Source: a virus
IMG/VR virus record: IMGVR_UViG_3300032299_000719
Span: 1-20,515 of that record
Direction: 5' to 3' (one strand)
DNA: 20,515 nt
Made by a program: the position numbers and the translations under genes. How positions within the stretch are numbered: position 1 is the first letter of the stretch; every line of letters starts with the position of its first letter. The notes under the pieces were generated by a model. It saw nothing but the letters and a program-made list of their open reading frames with translations, did no database searches and had not been told where the DNA came from. Positions 13,646-19,072 of the stretch are shown in pieces.

Positions 13646-16216
13646 TCAGACCCTCCTGTAGAAGCGCGGGGCGTAGTTGCCCTCCCAAGATGAAGACAGT
13701 AGTGTCATTGGGAAGGTAGTTGGGGAATCAATCCGTACACTGAAGTTATCATTTTTCTGGTGTATTGGTAAGGTATAAACAGCACTGTCAGTCATGGGGA
13801 CAGTGTTGGCAATATAATAGTCAGCCGATGGGACTGCTTGTACTTTTGTGAAATTTGCACGGCCTCTAGCTCTTAAAAAGAATTGCATAGGGCCTGTTAC
13901 CCCAAACACAAACCGTTGCCTTGCAATGGTTAGAGATGCTGTGTAATCAGCAGCCTCTTCCTTCCTTTGGAAGTATGTACGCGGTAACTCAATACCGCAG
14001 GTATATACATATCCATACAGAACGGTTCCATTAGTTGTTGTTAAATCAATATCAGGAACTGTTAAGTAGTATCGGCCATTGAAAGCACCTCCAGTCTGTA
14101 GGTCGATTGCTACAGCCTCTTTCTGGATGCCAGCATCTACTTCATTTCCAACAGGATTAGATGTCAAGACAACGTTGGAAAGCCCGTAGGCTGCGGATGA
14201 TAGTGTACTTGGGGTTGGTGGCCTGTACTTGGTAGGCAGGTAAACCTTTGTTAGGTCATTCACCGAATCATAGACTAAGTCTGCAGAAGGTATTTTGATC
14301 CAGTAGTCCACTCTAGGCTCAGCCCGGAGCACCTTACCAGTAAAGCTCAAACCAGTAGGGACAAAGGTGTAGTTAACATCAGAGTCCGAAGCGCTTTGTT
14401 GGTTGAGGTTTAGTTTACAGAGACAGTAAGCATCAGGTCCAGTTGTGCGATCTCCATCTGTAATCACCCAAAGCGTCTCCTGATCCAGATGAAGCATCAT
14501 GACTGGTTCTGGGAATTCCCATCGAGTCCATGCCTGAGACCTTAAGTTTCCTTCTTGCCAAAACCGCAACACGTACACCACATAAGACCCAGCAATCCCT
14601 GAAGCCCCTCCAGTACCAGTTGTGCCCATAACTACTGAGCCTGCTTGTGGGCTTCCCGTAATCGTATTGATCGAACTAGGGATCCACTCAGGAACAATCT
14701 TAGTTAATTCCAAGATCTCTGGCTGTTCGTTCTGGCCCCTGCTGAGGAATTCGAAGAACCTACTGTATGCACCAGAAATTGAAAGGAAACCAACAGTGGT
14801 TCCAAGGTCAACCGGGGCAACGTCTGGGTTAAGTTGATAGTTTGCAATAGACTTGATGTTTGAGTTGCTGGGCGTGAATATGCCGCCTTCAGCCTCCATC
14901 AAAAACTGCTGATTATCACCAAATATAATCAAACCCTGTGGGGTTGGGTGGATGGCACTCAGCCGCACCGTCGTTAGACTACTAACCGACCTGTCGATCG
15001 GATCAGTATCAACTGGAGCGATGGCGGAGTTAGCGTAGAGGTTGTAAAAATCATTCGTCTGGGACATTACCACTGTCTCTTCCGTCAGGAAGCCAAGCCT
15101 GTTGCTAAAGAAGAACATGCTCTTGACGGTTGACCCAACGATACTGGGGTGGGGATTGGTTTGATTATCTCCAACCAACCGATCTACCCAGGTTACTTGG
15201 TTAAAAGTAAACTGGTCAGTGATAGAGTCGTACGTTAAAACGTGCGGCATAGTGTTGAGGGTCAAGCCTGGGCTAACATCAGGAGCTACCCATTCCGTCC
15301 AGTACCCATCGCCACTACCAATCCCTGAAGAGTTAGCAATGAACTTTACATAGTAGTCATCTTCACCAGAGTCTGAGTTGATGACCTTGACTAATCTGCC
15401 ATCAGCAGCCTTGCTTGGTAGTTTAGAAATGTCAGAAATAGTATCCTGAAAGACATAGAGACCAACACCACTTAAGGCACCAGATGCCGTACAGGTAAAG
15501 TCAAGAACACCAGTGTTCCGGACAATCTGCATCGTATTGCCTATGATAGTTCCGGTATAACCAGCAGGAAGTAAGGCCTGAAGCCCCACTAGGATCTGCC
15601 TGGCGGTCACTGTTCGTTCAGTCTGCCCTGGGGTAGTAATCGCTGCTTCGGCATTGAAGGTGGTATAGGTGATAGTGGTTGTTGAGCCAGACAACCTGAA
15701 ATCCAAAGTGTATTGGGCCCCGTAATGCACCTCAGTAATAACTACTGTAGCGACCCTATTGGCATTAAAGCTTGGAGCAGTACGGGCAGTTACTGCTGTG
15801 TTTTTGTTTGCAATGAAGGTGAACTCATTAACTGTAAGGACAGAGACGCCAGTAAGATCACTAATGGTGCTGAGATACCCAGTACCAGCCGGAGTGTTGA
15901 CCGTACGCTCTACACCATTCTCACCAAACACACGAATTACATTGGTTCCTACGCACCCAAAGAAGTTAGCACCTGGTCCCAAAAAGATAGGGAACCACTT
16001 TGCAGACCTTAGGATATTGCTTGGAGATACAGCAGAGGTGTTAGTAGTATTTCGAAGGTCACTAATAAACTCTAGTCCAGTCCTTTTGGCCAGGCCTAAA
16101 GCAGGATCAGCATACGCATTAAGGGCTTCTAGTACCTGGCCAGGAAGCATCAACTCCTCGGCCTGCTGTGAGACACCACCTAGGTAGTTTGGAATCTTTT
16201 GTGTGACTGTAGCCAT
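13646..16216 (-). CDS. Tail tubular protein B (gp12-like)
   Basis: This 856-residue tail nozzle protein compares with 794 residues for T7 gp12. The N-terminus carries the family signature: ATVTQKIPNYLGGVSQQAEE, then an AYADPALGLAKRTGLEFI segment, matching the (S/T)Qxxxx..GGxSQQ ... GLxKR pattern of gp12 proteins. The remainder is beta-rich with motifs such as SNRLGFLTEETVVMSQTNDF and a C-terminal ending in APRFYRRV. It forms the distal tail nozzle below tail tubular A, to which fibres attach. It follows tail tubular A by 21 bases holding GC-rich palindromes, with no Shine-Dalgarno sequence, and is followed after 3 bases by the gp14-like gene. Confidence 0.95.
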   Translation of the reverse strand: MATVTQKIPNYLGGVSQQAEELMLPGQVLEALNAYADPALGLAKRTGLEFISDLRNTTNTSAVSPSNILRSAKWFPIFLGPGANFFGCVGTNVIRVFGENGVERTVNTPAGTGYLSTISDLTGVSVLTVNEFTFIANKNTAVTARTAPSFNANRVATVVITEVHYGAQYTLDFRLSGSTTTITYTTFNAEAAITTPGQTERTVTARQILVGLQALLPAGYTGTIIGNTMQIVRNTGVLDFTCTASGALSGVGLYVFQDTISDISKLPSKAADGRLVKVINSDSGEDDYYVKFIANSSGIGSGDGYWTEWVAPDVSPGLTLNTMPHVLTYDSITDQFTFNQVTWVDRLVGDNQTNPHPSIVGSTVKSMFFFSNRLGFLTEETVVMSQTNDFYNLYANSAIAPVDTDPIDRSVSSLTTVRLSAIHPTPQGLIIFGDNQQFLMEAEGGIFTPSNSNIKSIANYQLNPDVAPVDLGTTVGFLSISGAYSRFFEFLSRGQNEQPEILELTKIVPEWIPSSINTITGSPQAGSVVMGTTGTGGASGIAGSYVVYVLRFWQEGNLRSQAWTRWEFPEPVMMLHLDQETLWVITDGDRTTGPDAYCLCKLNLNQQSASDSDVNYTFVPTGLSFTGKVLRAEPRVDYWIKIPSADLVYDSVNDLTKVYLPTKYRPPTPSTLSSAAYGLSNVVLTSNPVGNEVDAGIQKEAVAIDLQTGGAFNGRYYLTVPDIDLTTTNGTVLYGYVYTCGIELPRTYFQRKEEAADYTASLTIARQRFVFGVTGPMQFFLRARGRANFTKVQAVPSADYYIANTVPMTDSAVYTLPIHQKNDNFSVRIDSPTTFPMTLLSSSWEGNYAPRFYRRV

Positions 16217-16237
16217 GGGGGTCGCTCGCGAGCTCGC
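16217..16237 (-). other. GC-palindromic spacer before the gp12-like gene
   Basis: The 21-base spacer contains the perfect 10-nt palindrome GCTCGCGAGC (16224-16233) and an overlapping GCGAGCTCGC. In RNA it could fold just before the start codon and sequester or present it. No ribosome site is seen in the spacer. Confidence 0.35.
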
Positions 16238-16861
16238 TTATCGTGTTAAGACTTTGAAGGGTCGGTAGGCATCATAGAGATTCTCACCAAGCTTCCACCC
16301 AAACATGGAGTAGTTCCCTTGCTCGGCTTCGTAGGTGGTCAGAGAGCTTCTGGAGAAGGCTTCTTTCTGCTGTAGCATTTGGTATAGGGCCTGGTCACCA
16401 ACGATCTTGTAAGACGATTGGACAGCCGCTCTGGCAATGATATATTCCCTCGCAGGAATAGGGAGATCTTCAAAGCTCAACTGCTCTACGATGTCCACCA
16501 AATAGGTCTCATTGGCAGTCCAGGTGAAGGTGTGATCCACCAAGTTGTATAGCTTTGATTGCCGCACAGTGACATCAATCCCACGATTCGCAGGAGTATC
16601 TGACAGGCTGACATAAAGGAATTCTGAAGGGATGGTAAGGATCCCTGTACTGCTAGCTGTGAGTGGATATTGGCGCTGTCGGTTGAAGTTCCAACCTTCT
16701 GCCTGAACTTCTCGGTTGCAGTCTTGCAAGGTAGCCCAGGCAATCGCAGCGTCAGGATTTGTAACATCGACGGTTGTGATTGGAGCCTGCCCAACAGAGC
16801 CGAGCACCTTGTTCAGAGCATCTAGCTCAATCGTAGAAACGGTTGATGGGATTACGGTCAT
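16238..16861 (-). CDS. Tail tubular protein A (gp11-like)
   Basis: This 207-residue gatekeeper/adaptor protein (T7 gp11 has 196) binds under the portal and starts the tail. Family features are STIELDALNKVLGSVGQAPI near the N-terminus, then DCNREVQAEGWNFNRQRQYP, and YIIARAAVQSSYKIVGDQAL in the second half. I chose ATG 16861, because the longer reading from a TTG at 16909 would run through the terminator hairpin at 16875-16895 and give a Pro/Gly-rich N-terminus not seen in the family. There is no Shine-Dalgarno sequence: the leader after the U-tract is CTCCCTTCCCAAA then ATG. Expression therefore depends on read-through of the terminator. Confidence 0.94.
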   Translation of the reverse strand: MTVIPSTVSTIELDALNKVLGSVGQAPITTVDVTNPDAAIAWATLQDCNREVQAEGWNFNRQRQYPLTASSTGILTIPSEFLYVSLSDTPANRGIDVTVRQSKLYNLVDHTFTWTANETYLVDIVEQLSFEDLPIPAREYIIARAAVQSSYKIVGDQALYQMLQQKEAFSRSSLTTYEAEQGNYSMFGWKLGENLYDAYRPFKVLTR

Positions 16862-16874
16862 TTTGGGAAGGGAG

Positions 16875-16895
16875 AAAAAGGGCCCCGGAGGGCCC
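16875..16895 (-). terminator. Intrinsic terminator between capsid cluster and gp11-like gene (T-phi position)
   Basis: On the minus strand, GGGCCC-TCCG-GGGCCC forms a perfect 6-bp GC stem with a 4-base loop, immediately followed by TTTTT. It lies 14 bases after the stop of the 54-residue gene and 13 bases before the gp11-like ATG. This is the same place as the partial terminator T-phi of T7 downstream of gene 10, so it probably makes capsid mRNA more abundant than tail and ejection mRNAs. Confidence 0.85.
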
Positions 16896-16909
16896 CAGTG
16901 ATTCGTCAA

Positions 16910-17074
16910 TCAGACGTTGGTGATATTGCACTCAATGGCGGGATAAGCCAGACGCAGGCCTTTGGTGACAGACTTCACTGCTGAGTCAGTACCAGAGGAA
17001 CCGGTTTTGGTCTTGGCCACAGAGATGCGCTCAGCGTCAGTCGTGCAGACGCCTTGGGAGTTAGCAGCAGCCAT
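16910..17074 (-). CDS. Small protein (54 aa) of the capsid cluster, function unknown
   Basis: The product is 54 residues from ATG 17074 to TGA at 16910. It begins MAAANSQGVCTTDAERISVA and ends LRLAYPAIECNITNV, with a Lys/Ser/Thr/Gly-rich middle. It contains two cysteines and no membrane segment. The ATG is two bases after the stop of the preceding gene and the intrinsic terminator follows the stop, so it is the last gene of the capsid transcript. I do not recognise the family. Position and composition suggest a virion or head-assembly accessory protein. Support comes from tight packing and from filling an otherwise empty stretch. Confidence 0.75.
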   Translation of the reverse strand: MAAANSQGVCTTDAERISVAKTKTGSSGTDSAVKSVTKGLRLAYPAIECNITNV

Positions 17075-17076
17075 GA

Positions 17077-17580
17077 TTAGAACTTACGGACTTCGACAAA
17101 GGAGCCAGCACGGATGATGGCAGATTCAGCGGAGGTGGCACTGTTCTGAGCAAACGAGAAGACCACGTTACCAGCGTTAGCACCATTCACAAGCAGCACG
17201 TTGGCCAGGATGTATCCTTCAGCACCCGTACCAAGAACGGTGAGGTCGCCCTCAGCGGTGGCAACAGCAGCGCCAGTAGCGCCACCAGCAACGATCGTCG
17301 TAGCAGAACCACCCTGGGACCAGCAAACTTCCCGGAAAAGGGTCGGGGATGCGGGAACATCCACGTTGAACTTAAGGTCTCCAGAAGAAGTAGTGCTGAG
17401 GAAGATGTTGTAGCGCAGAACATAGCGCTCATACTTCCCAACAGGAACAGTGAAAGAAGGAACCGCTACCAGCGTTGCGCTGTTCGTAACAGTTGCATCA
17501 GCCTCCAGAATTTGAGTCTGGAGAATTGCATTGTCAAAAATAATTTCGCCGTTATCGGCGCGAGTTGTATAGCCAGCCAT
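17077..17580 (-). CDS. Probable head-decoration/accessory virion protein
   Basis: This 167-residue protein is rich in Ala, Val, Thr and Gly, with alternating beta-type sequence (TLVAVPSFTVPVGKYERYVL, then RYNIFLSTTSSGDLKFNVDV, then ILANVLLVNGANAGNVVFSF). This is the pattern of a single-domain beta-sandwich with a final edge strand (IIRAGSFVEVRKF). Proteins of this build next to phage major capsid genes are often surface-decoration proteins or head fibres. It lies 5 bases after the 73-residue gene and 2 bases before the 54-residue gene, upstream of the terminator, so it should be made at capsid-like levels. The fold and role are inferred; I see no specific family signature. Confidence 0.75.
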   Translation of the reverse strand: MAGYTTRADNGEIIFDNAILQTQILEADATVTNSATLVAVPSFTVPVGKYERYVLRYNIFLSTTSSGDLKFNVDVPASPTLFREVCWSQGGSATTIVAGGATGAAVATAEGDLTVLGTGAEGYILANVLLVNGANAGNVVFSFAQNSATSAESAIIRAGSFVEVRKF

Positions 17581-17585
17581 AGTAA

Positions 17586-17807
17586 TTAGGCAGTAGTGGA
17601 ACCAGAGATGGAAGAGCCCAGGCTCTTTTTGAGGGCGATGCCTTCACCAGCAACCACTGTCCGTCCTGCTTCGAGGGGACCAAATGGATTGAGAGTGATG
17701 GACTTTACCGATTTGCCAGTGCCGAAGAGCTTGCCGTTGGGGGTATTCGGCGCAGCTGCCGCACCCCCAAGGGTTACAAGCTCCGACACGCCAGGAGTAA
17801 GCGGCAT
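17586..17807 (-). CDS. Small protein (73 aa) next to the capsid gene, function unknown
   Basis: This 73-residue protein starts at ATG 17807 with a good ribosome site (AAGGA about 8 bases upstream, overlapping the capsid stop region TAAGGA). It is rich in Gly, Pro, Ala, Ser and Thr, with no long hydrophobic run and few charges (GELVTLGG-type turns; GKLFGTGKSVKSITLNPFGP). It lies 11 bases after the capsid gene and 5 bases before the next gene. The low complexity and position suggest a minor head or capsid-binding protein, but I do not recognise a family. The ribosome site and dense packing support it as a real gene. Confidence 0.72.
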   Translation of the reverse strand: MPLTPGVSELVTLGGAAAAPNTPNGKLFGTGKSVKSITLNPFGPLEAGRTVVAGEGIALKKSLGSSISGSTTA

Positions 17808-17818
17808 ATCAGATTTCC

Positions 17819-18835
17819 TTATGAACGGGCAGACTGCAGCTCGATGGCAGCAGCGGGGTTGAGAGTACCGCAGCCCATGGCCATACGGCCGATGATCAGA
17901 TCACCCTGATAGAGTGCCTTCACATCAGCACCAGTGGTCTGAACTTGAGGACCAATGGCTTCCACAACACCAGCCGCATCCCGACCATAGATCAGGCCGC
18001 AGTGGGTAGAGAATGCACCAGAGTAGTCGTTGTTTTCACCAACAACAGAGTTCACAGTACCAGCCAGGAAAGGCAGGTTGTTGGAACGCCTGATGTTAAT
18101 ACCAGCAATGCTGACGAGGCCTTCACCACTGTTCAGGTTACCCTGGCTATTGCCGAAGTCACGATTCAGGATGTTGGTGTCAACTTGGCTCACAAGGGCG
18201 TAGTATTGGCGAGGAGCCAGTACCGCCGTGCGGCCCTGCTTGGGCACATTCTTCTCATCCAGGATGGAAGCAGCCTCGAAGAAGGCATCCACAATAGCTT
18301 GGGCGTCATACTCTTTCTGAACACCCAGCTGGATCACAGTACCGCCGGGCTCAGGGCCAGGAGCAGCAGTGATGGGATGGGCTTCACGGGCGGCCTTAGC
18401 GATCACACGAGCGATCTTTTTGTCATAGGCTTCAGCCAGGGCGTACCCGATCTTCTTGGAGATTTCTCCGCGAAGGTCGTAGTGGGTCAGCACCTCATCG
18501 AGGTCATAGACGAAAGCGCTGGAGATCAGCAGGTCGTCGCAGATGATGGTCTTTTCTGCCACAGGGGGATCACCACTGCCCAGGATCGGGGTCCCAGGGG
18601 TGTGGTAACCAGCCACCATGCGGCCAGTGAAGATGAACTGCATGGACTTGCCGTTCCGCAGGGTGCGGCTCTGTACGGTGTCCTTAAAAATGGTCGCAGA
18701 CTCATAAGCCTTAAACAGCTCTCCAGAAAAGAGCTTAAGCTGAGTTGCGTATTTAGTATCATAGGCATTAGCGCCACTGGTGGACGTTACGGCCTTATTG
18801 AGTGTACCGAGTACTGTTTGATTAACGTTTGCCAC
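17819..18835 (-). CDS. Major capsid protein (T7 gp10-like)
   Basis: This 338-residue HK97-fold capsid subunit is similar in length to T7 gp10A (345). The N-terminus reads VANVNQTVLGTLNKAVTSTS (first residue made as Met). Characteristic segments are FKAYESATIFKDTVQSRTLR, then SMQFIFTGRMVAGYHTPGTP, then LISSAFVYDLDEVLTHYDLR, and AVLAPRQYYALVSQVDTNIL. Translation starts at GTG 18835; an in-frame TAA just upstream (18839-18841) rules out a longer form, and no ATG alternative precedes the conserved N-terminus. No Shine-Dalgarno sequence precedes it. It is the first gene after the only long non-coding leader, matching a strongly transcribed late gene. No second, frameshifted form of the 10B type is evident at its end. 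Confidence 0.95.
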   Translation of the reverse strand: MANVNQTVLGTLNKAVTSTSGANAYDTKYATQLKLFSGELFKAYESATIFKDTVQSRTLRNGKSMQFIFTGRMVAGYHTPGTPILGSGDPPVAEKTIICDDLLISSAFVYDLDEVLTHYDLRGEISKKIGYALAEAYDKKIARVIAKAAREAHPITAAPGPEPGGTVIQLGVQKEYDAQAIVDAFFEAASILDEKNVPKQGRTAVLAPRQYYALVSQVDTNILNRDFGNSQGNLNSGEGLVSIAGINIRRSNNLPFLAGTVNSVVGENNDYSGAFSTHCGLIYGRDAAGVVEAIGPQVQTTGADVKALYQGDLIIGRMAMGCGTLNPAAAIELQSARS

Positions 18836-18891
18836 TTGATTAGTTGAGAGGGTGTACGGTTCCCTCGATCGATCGAAGATATGGGCGGATT

Positions 18892-18917
18892 GTTGTGGTC
18901 TCTCCCACCGTCAAATG
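18892..18917 (-). promoter_or_regulatory. Candidate phage RNA polymerase start site for capsid mRNA
   Basis: On the minus strand the segment reads CATTTGACGGT followed by GGGAGAGACCACAAC. T7 phi10 transcripts begin GGGAGACCACAAC, and the 11 bases GAGACCACAAC are identical. The putative +1 G (18906) is 71 bases before the capsid start, against 63 bases in T7 (recalled value). The upstream bases do not match the T7 class III consensus TAATACGACTCACTATA, so the cognate polymerase specificity would differ. Confidence 0.4.
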
Positions 18918-18954
18918 GCTTCGGGGTATCGGCCGTGGCCGGCCCTAGGCCAAA

Positions 18955-18989
18955 GAGAACAGGATCCGACTCTGAGGTGTCCTGCTCCC
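18955..18989 (-). terminator. 10-bp hairpin downstream of the 21-aa peptide ORF
   Basis: On the minus strand GGGAGCAGGA and TCCTGTTCTC pair over 10 positions (two G-U) around a 15-base loop. The bases after it are TTTGGCC, a weak U-tract, so it is either a poor terminator or a stable processing and protection element between the beta-helix gene transcript and the capsid leader. Confidence 0.45.
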
Positions 18990-19004
18990 GGTATTGAAGT
19001 CGCT

Positions 19005-19070
19005 CTACTTACCTTTCTTGGTGCCGTGGCCCTTGCCCCCATGGGGTTTGCCACATTTAAAATGCTTCAT
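19005..19070 (-). CDS. Very short basic peptide ORF (21 aa), tentative
   Basis: ATG at 19070 to TAG at 19005 encodes MKHFKCGKPHGGKGHGTKKG plus a final Lys. The product is highly basic, with three His, six Gly and one Cys. The ATG is two bases after the stop of the beta-helix gene, the same tight spacing used by accepted genes here, and the ORF ends just before the structured leader. There is no Shine-Dalgarno sequence. Very short Lys/Gly-rich ORFs occur in cyanophage genomes as I recall them. It could be chance coding in a GC-rich spacer, so I rate it low. Confidence 0.4.
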   Translation of the reverse strand: MKHFKCGKPHGGKGHGTKKGK

Positions 19071-19072
19071 TG

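Larger units (their letters stand above)
18836..19004 (-). promoter_or_regulatory. Non-coding leader of the capsid gene
   Basis: These 169 bases hold no convincing ORF and are the largest non-coding stretch in the window. Read on the minus strand they contain, in order: a 10-bp hairpin (18955-18989); a GC block with GGCCTAGG and GGCCGGCC palindromes and a GGCCG-GCCA-CGGCC stem; a GGGAGAGACCACAAC segment resembling the start of the T7 phi10 transcript; the 12-nt palindrome TCGATCGATCGA (18865-18876); and a GAGGG/CCCTC stem about 20 bases before the capsid GTG. Together these suggest a late promoter with a structured mRNA leader. Confidence 0.6.

Noticed and set aside
16862-16909. Longer gp11-like protein starting at TTG 16909
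   Set aside because: The extension would be encoded by the terminator hairpin and U-tract and does not match the family N-terminus; ATG 16861 does.
17808-17830. T7 10A/10B-type frameshift at the end of the capsid gene
   Set aside because: The capsid stop is followed at once by the ribosome site and start of a separate small gene, and no slippery run or in-frame extension is apparent.
18836-19004. Possible tRNA in the capsid leader, because several stems occur in a row
   Set aside because: No cloverleaf with a GGTTCGA-type T-arm could be built on either strand; the stems fit simple hairpins.
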